In this document: piece by piece, positions 1 to 9,590 of the stretch
How the letters are laid out: each line of letters starts with the position of its first letter
Position numbering within the stretch: position 1 is the first letter of the stretch
Source of the DNA: Butyrivibrio sp. CB08
Lineage (GTDB): Bacteria; Bacillota; Clostridia; Lachnospirales; Lachnospiraceae
DNA length: 64,000 nt
Reading direction: 5' to 3'
Assembly: GCF_003625485.1 (NCBI RefSeq)
Contig: NZ_RAIR01000004.1
Coordinates: 124,001 to 188,000 of the forward strand
The notes under the pieces: model-generated
Seen by the model: only the letters and a program-made list of their open reading frames with translations
Databases searched by the model: none
What the model was told of the DNA's origin: nothing
Made by a program: the position numbers and the translations under genes

Positions 1-602
1 ATATTCTCAAATTCAAGCCACTTATTCTTAAATCCAACCCATCCAAAGATACCCTTGGAGAATCTGTTGTACTCCTCCATGGCCAGGATTGCGTCCACAA
101 ACTTTCTGTTCATGAGTCTGTAGTCTCTTGCTCCGTCCACGATCTCTGTCTTGGTCATCTTATTGATGAGTTTGTAGAACTTCCTTGCAAAGAAAGATCT
201 GATAGGAGGCTCACCCTTTCTGTTTACCCTTCTGGTAGCAACAGAGTCATACCCCTCCTCTGTGATAGCCTTATACATCTCTGGAAGAAGAGCAGGTGGA
301 TCCTGAAGATCACAGTCCATGATAGCCACATAGTCGCCCTTGGAGCTCTGAAGGCCCGCAAACATAGCTGCCTCTTTTCCAAAGTTTCTTGAAAAGCTCA
401 CCAGGCGAACCCGTGAATCTTTCTGCTTTAGCTCTTTTACCCTGGCTGCAGTATCGTCAGTTGAGCCATCATCTACAAAAATAAGCTCAAAGTCCACGCC
501 CTGTCCCTTAAAGAATGGTTCGTTCTTCATAAGCTCATTATAAAAGTCAAAGATATTCTCCTGCTCATTGAGGCAGGGAACGATCACACTTAAAAGTCCC
601 AT
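1..602 (-). CDS. Family 2 glycosyltransferase, polyprenol-phosphate type (partial)
   Basis: The 3' end of the gene lies outside the window; about 200 N-terminal residues are visible. The protein opens MGLLSVIVPCLNEQENI, followed by the GT-A nucleotide-sugar pattern FVDDGSTDDT and the metal-binding region IMDCDLQDPP. This is the profile of the DPM1/GtrB branch of GT2, which moves a sugar from an NDP donor to undecaprenyl phosphate at the inner face of the membrane; such proteins usually carry C-terminal membrane helices, not seen here. The ATG at 602 follows an AGGGGA ribosome binding site. It is divergent from gmd, which suggests surface glycan synthesis. The family is secure; donor and acceptor are unknown. 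Confidence 0.88.
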   Translation of the reverse strand, partial: MGLLSVIVPCLNEQENIFDFYNELMKNEPFFKGQGVDFELIFVDDGSTDDTAARVKELKQKDSRVRLVSFSRNFGKEAAMFAGLQSSKGDYVAIMDCDLQDPPALLPEMYKAITEEGYDSVATRRVNRKGEPPIRSFFARKFYKLINKMTKTEIVDGARDYRLMNRKFVDAILAMEEYNRFSKGIFGWVGFKNKWLEFEN

Positions 603-801
603 AAAAGGAATCCCCTAATCAAGTATTATGCGCCTTGGCATACTCCTAAAAATGCGCATTCCTACTCAATATTTTACACTTAATGCCCAAGTCTTTCAAC
701 GAACAAAAAAATTGCATTAATATATGAATATATAGTAAAGTATGATAGAATGAAAACTTGCTAAAAGAGCATATATTACATTTACATATAAGGAGATACA
801 A

Positions 802-1893
802 ATGGCTAAAAAAGCGCTTATTACTGGAATTACAGGACAGGATGGATCATATCTTGCTGAGTTCCTTTTAGAAAAGGGATATGATGTCCACGGAATCATC
901 AGAAGATCCTCCGTCGACTACAGAGAGAGAATCGCTCACCTTGAAGGTAAGCCCAATTTCCACCTTCACTACGGTGATCTTGGTGATTCAATGAGTATCC
1001 TCGGAGTTGTTTCCAAGGTTCGCCCTGATGAGATCTACAACCTGGCTGCTCAGTCACACGTTCAGGTTTCTTTCGATTCACCTGAGTTTACAGCTGACGT
1101 TGATGCAACTGGCGTTCTTAGAGTTCTTGAGGCAGTTCGTCAGTGCGGACTTACTGATACATGCCGAATCTACCAGGCTTCTACATCTGAGCTCTATGGT
1201 AAGGTTGAGGAAGTTCCTCAGAACGAGAAGACTCCTTTCCACCCATACAGCCCATACGCTGTAGCCAAGCTCTATGGTTACTGGATCGTGAAAGAGTACA
1301 GAGAAGCTTACAACATGTTCTGCTGCTCAGGTATTCTTTTCAACCACGAGTCAGAGAGACGTGGAGAGACCTTTGTTACACGTAAGATCACTCTTGCAGC
1401 ATCAAGAATTGCTCAGGGCAAGCAGGATAAACTCTATCTTGGTAACCTCTCTAGTCTGCGTGACTGGGGCTACGCCAAGGATTATGTAGAGTGCATGTGG
1501 CTCATCCTTCAGAACGACAAGCCTGAGGATTTCGTAATCGCTACAGGTGTTCAGCACTCAGTTAGAGAGTTCGCTCAGCTTGCATTCCACTATGCAGGCA
1601 TCGAGCTTGAGTTTAAGGGCGAAGGCGCCGATGAGAAGGGATATGACAAGGCAACAGGCAAGGTTCTTGTTGAGGTTTCACCTGACTTCTACAGACCTAC
1701 AGACGTTGTTAACCTTTGGGGCGATCCTACCAAGGCAAAAGAGAAGCTCCACTGGAATCCACAGACAACATCCTTTGAGGATCTTGTAAGGATCATGGTT
1801 GAGCACGACATGGCCAAGGTAGCAGTAGAAAGAGCCAACGAACACGTAGAGTTTAACCTCGCAGAGTTCCTTGAGAAGGGCATCGATAAATAA
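802..1893 (+). CDS. gmd: GDP-mannose 4,6-dehydratase
   Basis: This enzyme converts GDP-D-mannose to GDP-4-keto-6-deoxy-D-mannose in the cytosol, the first step to GDP-L-fucose. The 363-residue product has the usual length. It begins with the NAD(P)-binding glycine motif [12 protein letters not shown] and shows STSELYG, the SDR catalytic YSPYAVAK (YxxxK), and the Gmd signature [14 protein letters not shown]; the residue before RRG is Glu rather than the common Pro. AAGGAG at 790-795 is well placed for the ATG. The next gene, fcl, starts 18 bases downstream and completes the pathway, so the two are almost certainly one operon. Identification is very secure. Confidence 0.96.
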   Translation: MAKKALITGITGQDGSYLAEFLLEKGYDVHGIIRRSSVDYRERIAHLEGKPNFHLHYGDLGDSMSILGVVSKVRPDEIYNLAAQSHVQVSFDSPEFTADVDATGVLRVLEAVRQCGLTDTCRIYQASTSELYGKVEEVPQNEKTPFHPYSPYAVAKLYGYWIVKEYREAYNMFCCSGILFNHESERRGETFVTRKITLAASRIAQGKQDKLYLGNLSSLRDWGYAKDYVECMWLILQNDKPEDFVIATGVQHSVREFAQLAFHYAGIELEFKGEGADEKGYDKATGKVLVEVSPDFYRPTDVVNLWGDPTKAKEKLHWNPQTTSFEDLVRIMVEHDMAKVAVERANEHVEFNLAEFLEKGIDK

Positions 1894-1911
1894 TTACGAA
1901 GGTATAAGATC

Positions 1912-2856
1912 ATGATGGAAAAAAACGCAAAAATTTATGTAGCTGGCCACAGGGGAATGGTTGGTTCAGCCATCGTAAGAGAGCTCAACAAGCAGGGCTA
2001 CAACAACATTATCACAAGAACTCACAAGGAGCTTGACCTCACAAGACAGGATCAGGTTGAGAACTTCTTTGCTGAGCAGAGACCAGAATATGTATTCCTT
2101 GCTGCTGCCAAGGTTGGCGGTATCATGGGTAATTCTGAGGCCCTTGCAGATTTCATGTATGAGAATATGATCCTGGAGATGAACGTTATCAATTCAGCAT
2201 GGAAGAACGGCTGTAAGAAGCTTGAATTCCTTGGTTCATCCTGCATCTACCCAAGAATGGCTCCACAGCCAATGAAGGAGACATGCCTCCTTACTTCAGA
2301 GCTTGAGAAGACCAACGAGGCATACGCTCTTGCCAAGATTTCAGGCCTTAAGTACTGCGAGTATCTCAACAAGCAGTACGGCACAGATTATATTTCCGTA
2401 ATGCCTACTAACCTTTACGGACCAAACGACAACTATCATCCAACACACTCACATGTACTTCCTGCCCTTATCAGACGCTTCCATGAAGCCAAGGAGCAGA
2501 ATCTTCCATACGTTACATGCTGGGGAGATGGAAGCCCACTTAGAGAGTTCCTCTATGTTGATGATCTTGCCAACCTGTGCGTATTCCTTATGAACAACTA
2601 CAGCGGCAATGAGACAGTCAATGCTGGTACCGGAAAAGAGCTGACTATCAAGGAACTGACTGAAAAGGTAGCCAAGGTTGTTGGTTACACAGGAGAGATC
2701 AGATGGGATCCAAGTAAGCCAAACGGAACACCACGTAAGCTCCTCGATGTATCCAAAGCAAAGGGTCTTGGCTGGACATACACTACAGAGCTTGATGACG
2801 GAATCAGACTTGCATACGAGGATTTCCTCAACAATCCAATGCGTGCAGAAAGATAA
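1912..2856 (+). CDS. fcl: GDP-L-fucose synthase
   Basis: This bifunctional epimerase/reductase turns the Gmd product into GDP-L-fucose using NADPH. At 314 residues it has the family length. It shows the Rossmann motif [10 protein letters not shown], the SSCIYP segment and the catalytic YALAKISG (YxxxK) of the extended SDR fold. Two adjacent ATG codons (1912 and 1915) could serve as the start; the ribosome binding site is a modest GAAGG. It follows gmd closely and is ended by the hairpin at 2872-2901. The fucose is probably used in an exopolysaccharide or other surface glycan, because glycan assembly genes recur in this window; that use is inferred. Confidence 0.96.
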   Translation: MMEKNAKIYVAGHRGMVGSAIVRELNKQGYNNIITRTHKELDLTRQDQVENFFAEQRPEYVFLAAAKVGGIMGNSEALADFMYENMILEMNVINSAWKNGCKKLEFLGSSCIYPRMAPQPMKETCLLTSELEKTNEAYALAKISGLKYCEYLNKQYGTDYISVMPTNLYGPNDNYHPTHSHVLPALIRRFHEAKEQNLPYVTCWGDGSPLREFLYVDDLANLCVFLMNNYSGNETVNAGTGKELTIKELTEKVAKVVGYTGEIRWDPSKPNGTPRKLLDVSKAKGLGWTYTTELDDGIRLAYEDFLNNPMRAER

Positions 2857-2871
2857 TACAGACATAATAAA

Positions 2872-2901
2872 GGCGAGCCTTTTCACCAGAAAAGGCCCGC
2901 C
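2872..2901. terminator. Bidirectional intrinsic terminator
   Basis: A 13-pair stem (GGCGAGCCTTTTC with GAAAAGGCCCGCC, one G-U pair) encloses a 4-base loop. An ATTTTTA tract follows on the plus strand and a TTTATTAT tract on the minus strand, so it can end both gmd-fcl and the convergent CAP gene. Confidence 0.88.
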
Positions 2902-2914
2902 ATTTTTATTGTAT

Positions 2915-3352
2915 TTAATTAAATTCACATACGATATAGGTAATACCATTGTCTGCTTTGTAATATCCAACTCCAACGCTGGTGCAGGTCTGTCTCATAA
3001 CATTTCGCTTATGGGATGGGCTAAGGAGCCATGCTAAAACAACATTTTCAGGATTGGACTGATTGGCATTTCTGGCTCTTGCAAGGTTTTCACCGTTTGT
3101 CAGGCAGGATACCGTGCTCCAGGCCTGTCCATCCGGGCGGGTGTGGGAGAAATATTCTGCGCACTCCAAAGCTCTCGTCTGAGCCGCAGCTGATAGATTT
3201 GAATCCAGTGTCACAGTTCCAAGTCCCGCATTTGTTCTTGCAACATTCATCTGGGCCACGATCTCATCTTCTGTAGCCGCATATGACTTTATTGGATGAA
3301 CCATAGTAAAAACCATCATCATAACGATCAGTGTGATCAAAGCTCTTTTCAT
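2915..3352 (-). CDS. Secreted CAP-domain protein
   Basis: The product is a 145-residue exported protein with a CAP (SCP/PR-1-like, PF00188) domain. An N-terminal signal peptide (MKRAL, hydrophobic core, likely cleavage after about residue 25 near KSYAA) is followed directly by the CAP domain. The family marks are all present: a helix ending in the ALECAEYFSH segment, HTRPDG, the GENLA motif, and W..SPSHKRNVM near the C terminus. The two conserved histidines form the putative cation-binding cleft. Bacterial CAP proteins are extracellular and of mostly unknown activity. AAGGAGATAC lies just upstream of the ATG. It converges with fcl; there is no sign of an operon partner. Confidence 0.87.
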   Translation of the reverse strand: MKRALITLIVMMMVFTMVHPIKSYAATEDEIVAQMNVARTNAGLGTVTLDSNLSAAAQTRALECAEYFSHTRPDGQAWSTVSCLTNGENLARARNANQSNPENVVLAWLLSPSHKRNVMRQTCTSVGVGYYKADNGITYIVCEFN

Positions 3353-3527
3353 AATAGTATCTCCTTATCAAAGATACTCTTATTTCGGCTCTGATAGCCC
3401 CAACTTGTACTGGTTTTATTGACATTTCAGTATAAGTTAAGACCATGGTCACTATTGTTCAGAATACTTTAACTATAACGTTTTAGAGTTTATTCATCCT
3501 TTAGATTATTCAGAAACACAAAATATA

Positions 3528-5339
3528 TTAATTGATGCTGATAAAACCACTATCTATTGTATCTCCCATGAGCTGGATCTCTCCTGAGATGTCATGGGTG
3601 GCAGACGGGAATGGATAATATCCTATCTGATCTCCTTCCGCCGGGTAATAGAACGTTGTACCGCCAAGCTCGAAAGTTCTGGCATCGTAAGTTCCGTAGT
3701 CCTGCTGATTCACAAGATATGCAGGGTTAAACCTTGGAATATCCTCCAAAACCAGGTTTACTCCCTTATATGCTATCCATAGTATAAATACCACTGAGAT
3801 CACTTTAACGATTAAGGTTTTCAGGTCTTTTCCTATGCGATTCTGGACAATTATAAACAATCTTCCAAGTATCACAAGAGGTGTAAGCCATACATATACT
3901 ACGCCGTATCTTATGAGAGGCGCACTGATAAACCAGAAGAAAAGACAGCCAATGAGGGTCGCTCCAATGGTGAGGAAGTCTGCGGTATCCATCATACTCC
4001 TCTTACTAAGGTCAAAGACCTTGCCCTTTCCAAAGCCCCTGATCTTATCGCTGTCCTTACCGGCAAATGCAACTACGAAGTATAAAAGGTAAAACAGATA
4101 CACTATTACTGATGCTATTGCCAGTATGAGCATTATCTTGTTAAGGCCGGTAATACTTTCAAACCAGTGAGGTACCCACTCACCAAAGGTTACATTGCCA
4201 TAGGCTGCAACATCATTGTAGCCCCTTCCGAAGGTCTTGATCTCCAGAGCATCAAAAGCCGCTGTTCCCTTTGGAATCTTCCAGGAAAATCCAAAGAGAT
4301 CAAGAAATGATACAGGATAAAGGAGCCAGCCGGAAATAATAACGTTCCTGATAAGAAATGGCAAGGTGATAACAAGTACCAGCCCCACTGAAATCCACAG
4401 GGCGTTCATCTTCTCTTTTGTCCTGTGTCTTAGTAGCTTAACCAAAGGAATAACACACAAAAGGACCATTGGCGCAGCTGATAACTTTACCGTTATGGCA
4501 AATACTCCAACAAGCGCAAGAAGAATGTAAGGCACATAGGATCTCTCGTGCTTAACGTACATATCAAGAAGATGGATTATGATATAGAATACCAGCGTCG
4601 ACAGGAAATAGTCAGAAGCCGGAGCCATCATCTCGTCAAAGATCGTGCTCAGATAGTAAATTGCTGCAAACCTGGCAAAATCCGAAATAATGAGATGCCC
4701 TCTTCTGGGTACATTCATGATGTCCACACACTGCCATGCAAGAAGCAGCGCAAAAAAGCCTGCCATTACATGATATGACTGGCCATTTATAAAGCTCATG
4801 CTAAAAAGAGCAGACAGCGGAAAAGCAGCACTGTTGTAGGCAAGTCTTAAATGAAGATTGCCAAGCCCCTTTACTATTCCATATTCTTCTATCCATCTGA
4901 TTGCCTGGGCGTGGTATAGATCAGAATCATAGTGCATGATTCCGTGAGACGTTCCATACGCCATCAAAAGAAAGACGAAGAGATATACAAAAATATCTCC
5001 TCTGACCTTTAGAGTACTGAGTCTGTTACAAGCGTCATAATAGATATCTTCTCTGTAATAGACCGCAATTAGAAGTGAGATGATAATGATGCCTATGTTG
5101 GCACCAAGTCCCACCTTGGAAAATAAACTGATTATCTGGGCATAAACTGTAAGAAGCACCACTCCTGTGATGATAAATGACTCTTTGAACTTAAAGTCAT
5201 ATTTTCTTTTACCCTTACCTGTCCTGCTGTGCCTTGCCCCTTCCATCCCAGGAAGGCTAACGAGAGACATCAAAAAACCGTATCCCACAAGATACGTAGT
5301 AATAAGTACATATGTCCAAATCAGCACAACAGTAAGCAT
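3528..5339 (-). CDS. Large polytopic membrane protein, possible glycan polymerase or GT-C enzyme
   Basis: This 603-residue protein has an N-terminal hydrophobic helix, a basic cytoplasmic stretch near residues 35-50, and about a dozen hydrophobic segments to residue 530; the last 70 residues are soluble. The segment MHYDSDLYHAQAIRWIEEYG, followed by a stretch containing LRLAYNSAAFP, recalls from memory the LIC_10190-type membrane family found in glycan clusters and resembles the acidic first loop of GT-C transferases. I could not verify this. It lies downstream of rfbD and the PAP2-like gene, which fits envelope glycan work. No substrate can be named. Confidence 0.6.
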   Translation of the reverse strand: MLTVVLIWTYVLITTYLVGYGFLMSLVSLPGMEGARHSRTGKGKRKYDFKFKESFIITGVVLLTVYAQIISLFSKVGLGANIGIIIISLLIAVYYREDIYYDACNRLSTLKVRGDIFVYLFVFLLMAYGTSHGIMHYDSDLYHAQAIRWIEEYGIVKGLGNLHLRLAYNSAAFPLSALFSMSFINGQSYHVMAGFFALLLAWQCVDIMNVPRRGHLIISDFARFAAIYYLSTIFDEMMAPASDYFLSTLVFYIIIHLLDMYVKHERSYVPYILLALVGVFAITVKLSAAPMVLLCVIPLVKLLRHRTKEKMNALWISVGLVLVITLPFLIRNVIISGWLLYPVSFLDLFGFSWKIPKGTAAFDALEIKTFGRGYNDVAAYGNVTFGEWVPHWFESITGLNKIMLILAIASVIVYLFYLLYFVVAFAGKDSDKIRGFGKGKVFDLSKRSMMDTADFLTIGATLIGCLFFWFISAPLIRYGVVYVWLTPLVILGRLFIIVQNRIGKDLKTLIVKVISVVFILWIAYKGVNLVLEDIPRFNPAYLVNQQDYGTYDARTFELGGTTFYYPAEGDQIGYYPFPSATHDISGEIQLMGDTIDSGFISIN

Positions 5340-5360
5340 AGTATATTTAAGCCTCGATTT

Positions 5361-5816
5361 TTACATATTGCAGACAACAATTCCCACTATAATGCCAAGA
5401 AGTGCGCCAAAAAATACCTGTGTAGGTGAATGTCCTACGAATTCCTTGAGCTTCTCCTCTGGAGGAATATCGCTGGAAAACTCAGAGAGCCAGTCCATCA
5501 TGTTGTTGATGACCTTGGCCTGCTTGCCAGTTTCTCTTCTGACACCCATGGCGTCATGCATTGTGATAAGGGCCAGAACCGCAGCTATAGCAAACTGAAA
5601 GGTATCAGCACCAAAATAATATGCTGTAGCTGTAACCAGGGCCATAACGGTTGCAGAATGGGAACTTGGCATACCGCCATCCCCAACAAGTCTCTCGGGG
5701 TTAAAGTCCTTATTCATGATAACGTAAATGATAGTCTTTAAGATCTGCGCAATAAGCCATGCCCAGAACGCAGCAAGAAGAATATCATTATGTAATACAC
5801 CTGTAATAAAATTCAT
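5361..5816 (-). CDS. Divergent PAP2-family membrane protein (DUF212, YuiD-like)
   Basis: A 151-residue membrane protein of the divergent PAP2 family. The signature GDGGMPSSHSATV at about residues 45-57 keeps the PSSH phosphatase motif, and HDAMGVRRETGKQA follows about 40 residues later. The protein has roughly four membrane helices and the length of B. subtilis YuiD. Relatives are thought to be lipid-phosphate phosphatases, but no substrate has been settled. Its start overlaps the stop of rfbD by one base, so the two are co-translated. Dephosphorylation of a polyprenyl or phospholipid phosphate is an inference from the fold. Confidence 0.85.
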   Translation of the reverse strand: MNFITGVLHNDILLAAFWAWLIAQILKTIIYVIMNKDFNPERLVGDGGMPSSHSATVMALVTATAYYFGADTFQFAIAAVLALITMHDAMGVRRETGKQAKVINNMMDWLSEFSSDIPPEEKLKEFVGHSPTQVFFGALLGIIVGIVVCNM

Positions 5817-6688
5817 TAAATGAGCTCCTTTAAATACTCCTCGATGGCATAATGCCAGTCAGCAAACATAAAGTCAGAAGTGAGCTTAAACATGTAGTTC
5901 TCTAAGATACTGTAAGCTGGTCTTGGTGCAGCCTGTGGGTTCATGGCCTGATACTGGGCTGTTGTAACATGGTTGACCTTGGTGTTCTTACCAGCGATCC
6001 TGAATATCTCCTCAGTAAAGCTTGCCCAGTTTGTATCTCCCTCGCAGGTTCCGTGGAAGGTACCATAGTTCTCAGTTCCAAGAAGGAAGTGGATTGCCTT
6101 AGCCAGCTCTTTTGTGCTGGTTGGTGTTCCAAGCTGATCATCAACAACGTTTAATTCGTCATGAGTCTCTGAGAGACTGAGCATTGTCTTTACGAAGTTC
6201 TTACCATCGCCATAAAGCCATGCTGTTCTTACGATGAAAAAGTCCTTAGCGAACTGTTTTACCATCTCTTCACCAGCAAGCTTGGTCTTACCATATACGC
6301 TTACAGGGCCTGTCTTATCAAACTCGATATATGGTTTTGTTCCATTGCCATCAAACACATAGTCTGTAGATACATGAACAAGCTTGGCGCCAACCTCAGT
6401 TGCTGCAATAGCAAGGTTTCTTGGTCCAATTGCGTTTATCTTGTAGGAAAGATCAACATCGCTCTCCTGCTTGTCTACTGCTGTGTAGGCAGCGCAGTTG
6501 ATAATTGCTGAAGCCTTGGTAGTTCTTGCAAGATCTACAACTGCATCTACGTTAGTAATATCAAGAGGAGTAATGCCTTCTCCCTGAAATACATCGGTAT
6601 TGATGAGTTCAAAGCCGCAACCAGCAAGCTCTTTATTGATCGCTCTTCCCAGCTGACCATTACATCCAGTAACAATTATTTTTTCCAT
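5816..6688 (-). CDS. rfbD: dTDP-4-dehydrorhamnose reductase
   Basis: RfbD/RmlD reduces dTDP-4-keto-L-rhamnose to dTDP-L-rhamnose, the last step of that pathway, in the cytosol. The 290-residue product opens with VTGCNGQLGRAINKEL (Rossmann glycines), then shows CAAYTAVDKQE, STDYVFDG and VYGKTKLAGEE with the SDR YxxxK. All are typical of RmlD. The rest of the pathway (rfbA, rfbB, rfbC) is not in the window. It is separated from the upstream DUF3048 gene by a terminator-like hairpin and overlaps the PAP2-like gene downstream. Identification is secure. Confidence 0.93.
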   Translation of the reverse strand: MEKIIVTGCNGQLGRAINKELAGCGFELINTDVFQGEGITPLDITNVDAVVDLARTTKASAIINCAAYTAVDKQESDVDLSYKINAIGPRNLAIAATEVGAKLVHVSTDYVFDGNGTKPYIEFDKTGPVSVYGKTKLAGEEMVKQFAKDFFIVRTAWLYGDGKNFVKTMLSLSETHDELNVVDDQLGTPTSTKELAKAIHFLLGTENYGTFHGTCEGDTNWASFTEEIFRIAGKNTKVNHVTTAQYQAMNPQAAPRPAYSILENYMFKLTSDFMFADWHYAIEEYLKELI

Positions 6689-6726
6689 GTCTGCTCCTAT
6701 GTGTGATTTCTTCTAACGAAACACTT

Positions 6727-6753
6727 AGCGGACGACAATTACTGCCGTCCGCT
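6727..6753 (-). terminator. Hairpin after the DUF3048 gene
   Basis: On the minus strand an 11-pair stem (AGCGGACGGCA with TGTCGTCCGCT) closes a 5-base loop. The downstream tract AAGTGTTTCGTT is a poor U-run, so it may be a weak terminator or an RNA end-protecting hairpin between the lipoprotein gene and rfbD. Confidence 0.6.
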
Positions 6754-6783
6754 TATATTTTAATTCTGTATCAAAAGCAAAGA

Positions 6784-7962
6784 TCAGTCTGCGTACTCTG
6801 TGCCATTAACCTTGAATGTTGAGAATGACTTGCCCTTGAGCTGAACAACAAAGATCATTGTTCTACCTGTATTGAATACAACCTCGTCACCATTCTCATC
6901 GTAGTAAGTTGTAGGGCCGTAGTCCTCTGTCTTTTCCCATGTAATAGGAATCATCTTACCCTTAGTGATGAAGTAACCATCATTGGTTGTATCATGCATC
7001 TGGTATGCGAGGTATCCATTGTCATCTCTTGTCTCATGGTATGTTCTCTGGATAACAATGTTTGCAAATGAAAGCTGCTCACCTGTAAGAGCATCCTTCT
7101 GTGGTGATCCATAAAGAGTCTTAAGGTACTCACCCTTCTCCTCGTCATACTTAAGAGCTGACTTGGTAACAGGATAGCATCCAGCCATATCGATCTCAGT
7201 TGCCTCTACAGCGTCTGAATAATCCTCAAGAGTGTTAGGGTTGCTGTAACCTGTGAACGTAAAGTGTGAATCTCCCTCGAACTTGTCCCTGTGCTCAAGT
7301 GAGAACTTAGCCTTATCAATAGCAGATGTAACATGCTTGCCATCTGTGAAAGCTGTGTGCTCTGATGTACTTCCTTCAGGAACTCTGAAGAATGCATCAT
7401 AAGATGGTCCCATGGCTGATCCGCCAACACCGTTTAAGTTATCTACATCATCACGAGTAAGAATCTTGCTAACATAAAGCTCTGGGCCACCGAAGTGAAC
7501 GATGATTGGATCGTACTCAAGAGCTGCATATACAAAGTAGTCACGGATACTACGAATGTTACCGATTCTCTCAAGGTCTGCCCAGTCCTCAAGGATACCC
7601 ATCTGACGGCTCATGCTACCCTCTTCCATGATCTCATAGAATACTGCAACATTGCTAAGTCCGTACTGTGGCTGTGCTTCCTTGTTGATAGGATACATAA
7701 CTGCAAGAGGTCTGTTCTTGTTAACTTCTTCGTCTACCCATTTATTAGTAAAGTAACTTCTAACCATTCCTTCTGCTGGAGGAGCGTCTTCGTCAACTAC
7801 TTCTTCCTCAGATACTTCTTCAGTAGCAGCTGGTGTAACTTCAGGAACATCCTCAAGTTTCTCAACGCTGATTCCCACAACAGCTTCGTCACTTGCTTTT
7901 CCGCAGCCAAAAAGCATTGTCGCAACTAAAGTTGCAACTAATGCAGCTTTAAACTTTCTCAT
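6784..7962 (-). CDS. DUF3048-domain lipoprotein (YerB-like)
   Basis: This 392-residue protein starts with a lipoprotein signal; LFGC places the lipidated cysteine at residue 20. An acidic Glu/Val/Pro-rich linker runs to about residue 60, then a DUF3048 domain with RPLAVMYPINKE, ALEYDPIIVHFGGP and the C-terminal half with FANIVIQRTYHETRD. It should be anchored on the outer face of the membrane. B. subtilis YerB belongs to this family; its role is not established to my knowledge. The gene follows the HPr gene by 54 bases and may be transcribed with it. Confidence 0.87.
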   Translation of the reverse strand: MRKFKAALVATLVATMLFGCGKASDEAVVGISVEKLEDVPEVTPAATEEVSEEEVVDEDAPPAEGMVRSYFTNKWVDEEVNKNRPLAVMYPINKEAQPQYGLSNVAVFYEIMEEGSMSRQMGILEDWADLERIGNIRSIRDYFVYAALEYDPIIVHFGGPELYVSKILTRDDVDNLNGVGGSAMGPSYDAFFRVPEGSTSEHTAFTDGKHVTSAIDKAKFSLEHRDKFEGDSHFTFTGYSNPNTLEDYSDAVEATEIDMAGCYPVTKSALKYDEEKGEYLKTLYGSPQKDALTGEQLSFANIVIQRTYHETRDDNGYLAYQMHDTTNDGYFITKGKMIPITWEKTEDYGPTTYYDENGDEVVFNTGRTMIFVVQLKGKSFSTFKVNGTEYAD

Positions 7963-8016
7963 TTCTTAACTTCCTCTCTAGATTTTTTAACTCATGTGAT
8001 TTTAACACAAGATTTC

Positions 8017-8280
8017 TCACTCGCCAAGTCCGGATTCGATGGCTGAAACTATGGCCGTTAGGGCCTCTTCTTCATCTGGTCCGTCACATTTAAACTCAAG
8101 CTCATCACCACATTTTATACATGCACCAAGAACACTAAGTACACTCTTGGCGTTGGCTGTATTGTCGCCATAATTAAATGTGATGTGAGATTTGTAATTC
8201 ATGGCCACCTTGCAAAGGTTTCCTGCAGGGCGCAAATGAAGTCCCGTAGGATTTGTTATTACTACTTTCTTTGTTACCAT
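8017..8280 (-). CDS. HPr-family phosphocarrier protein
   Basis: The 87-residue protein has the HPr fold length and ends EDGLGE-like (ESGLGE), as in B. subtilis HPr. His15 sits in TGLHLRPAG, so PEP/EI-dependent phosphorylation is possible, and Ser46 in AKSVLSV is the site used by HPr kinase for catabolite control. Ala16 of classical HPr is Leu here, and Cys residues occur at 23, 54 and 57. No ptsI or PTS permease is nearby, so this may be either the general HPr or a regulatory paralogue with a Crh-like role. An unrelated envelope and c-di-AMP gene set surrounds it. Confidence 0.9.
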   Translation of the reverse strand: MVTKKVVITNPTGLHLRPAGNLCKVAMNYKSHITFNYGDNTANAKSVLSVLGACIKCGDELEFKCDGPDEEEALTAIVSAIESGLGE

Positions 8281-8312
8281 GATTTATGTATAACCTCCAT
8301 AACTAAACCACT

Positions 8313-9590
8313 TTAATTGTCTTCTTCAACGGTAACATATACGCTGACTGTTCCCTTGACCTTAACAAGATCTGGAAGGTTAAAGTCTACATCTGCACTG
8401 TATGTTCCTGGAGCAAGCTCCTGAAGATTATTGCCATCAATAATATCCTGAACCTTAACCGTTCCGGTAATATCATTCTCAGAAATCTGTCTGATGGCAC
8501 TTGCCAGTCCCTGAAGTGTTACAGAAACTGTCTTGTATTCACTGTCATCAACAAAGACCTTATAGCCTTCTGCAAGACCCTCTACAGTGATATTGGAAAC
8601 ATCCACGTCAAAGGTCTCAGTAGAAACGCTGTCTACATCTACAACAACAGAAACCGTTCCGTTAAAGTCCTTGTCACCAAAGGTAATTCCAGATGGAAGG
8701 AATTCCCTAAGATCAAAGGTGTAATTAAGGTTTCCTGTCATGCCTGTAAGATCAATGTTCTCATCCTCTACCTTGATCTCGGAGATAGATGAGATCGCAC
8801 TGCTCCTGCCTGCTATGAGAACGCTGTCAGGTGTTGACTCAATCTGACCAGTCCACATATATCCACTGGCAGGCTCGCCACTTACAACGTAAGTAATAGG
8901 CACGTACTTGGTCTCAAATATCACTACATTAACTCTCACGGTCTTGATATTCATTGTAACCTGAGAGGAATCCACTACTTCACCTTCGGAATCAAGAAGA
9001 ACGATATCCGCATCGGTTCCGATATTGGACGTAAATCCTGTAACGTCTACGTCAACTGCCGCAGAAGTGATCCTTGATACTACAGATTCCGGACCACTTA
9101 TTCTGACCATGTTCTGCTCTGTGGTAACATCGCCGATCACATAACCGTCCGCAAGAGAACCTGATGTTGTAGCGTTAAGAGCAAGGGATTTGGATGCCTT
9201 TCTCTCTACGTTCAGCTTGACCACATCCGAGCTGGTTACAATCTTCTCTATCTTGTCGTAATACTTGTTGGTCACAACATCGATGCTGACTGTGTTAAGG
9301 CTTGAAAGAGCCTGGATATCCGCAGTAGCTACCAGGTTGTTCTGGCTAAGAGAATCGATGATGGATCTTGGAGCATAGAGTGTAACTGAACTGATAGTAT
9401 CAGTGTTATCAAGTATTGTGTAAACCTGACCCTGGTCGGTGATAAGGTTTGTATTCTTGAGTGTTACCGGTACGTTGGTGTACCTTACTGATGTAATCGG
9501 GTCATTGATGTTGGTAATAAGAAACCAGACTACAATCGCAAATATGAGGGAAGCAAGTTTAAGTCCCCAGTTGGCCGTCAGTCTCTTCAT
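8313..9590 (-). CDS. cdaR: CdaR, YbbR-domain regulator of diadenylate cyclase
   Basis: A 425-residue protein with one N-terminal membrane helix (about residues 10-27) and an extracytoplasmic region built from repeated YbbR domains; the first begins near PITSVRYTNVPV, and later repeats include YVPITYVVSGEPASGY and FDVDVSNITVEGL. YbbR/CdaR binds CdaA and tunes its activity. The start codon overlaps the cdaA stop by four bases, so translation is coupled. Gene order cdaA-cdaR is the standard Firmicutes arrangement, though glmM, the usual third gene, is not next here. Identification is secure. Confidence 0.93.
   Translation of the reverse strand: MKRLTANWGLKLASLIFAIVVWFLITNINDPITSVRYTNVPVTLKNTNLITDQGQVYTILDNTDTISSVTLYAPRSIIDSLSQNNLVATADIQALSSLNTVSIDVVTNKYYDKIEKIVTSSDVVKLNVERKASKSLALNATTSGSLADGYVIGDVTTEQNMVRISGPESVVSRITSAAVDVDVTGFTSNIGTDADIVLLDSEGEVVDSSQVTMNIKTVRVNVVIFETKYVPITYVVSGEPASGYMWTGQIESTPDSVLIAGRSSAISSISEIKVEDENIDLTGMTGNLNYTFDLREFLPSGITFGDKDFNGTVSVVVDVDSVSTETFDVDVSNITVEGLAEGYKVFVDDSEYKTVSVTLQGLASAIRQISENDITGTVKVQDIIDGNNLQELAPGTYSADVDFNLPDLVKVKGTVSVYVTVEEDN

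Noticed and set aside
712..760. Promoter-like A/T-rich sequence before gmd
   Set aside because: Several overlapping -10-like hexamers occur but no clear -35 at a proper distance, so no promoter is listed.
2449..2976. Open frame of 175 codons on the minus strand opposite fcl and overlapping the terminator
   Set aside because: It runs through the bidirectional terminator and the end of the CAP gene; no family features.
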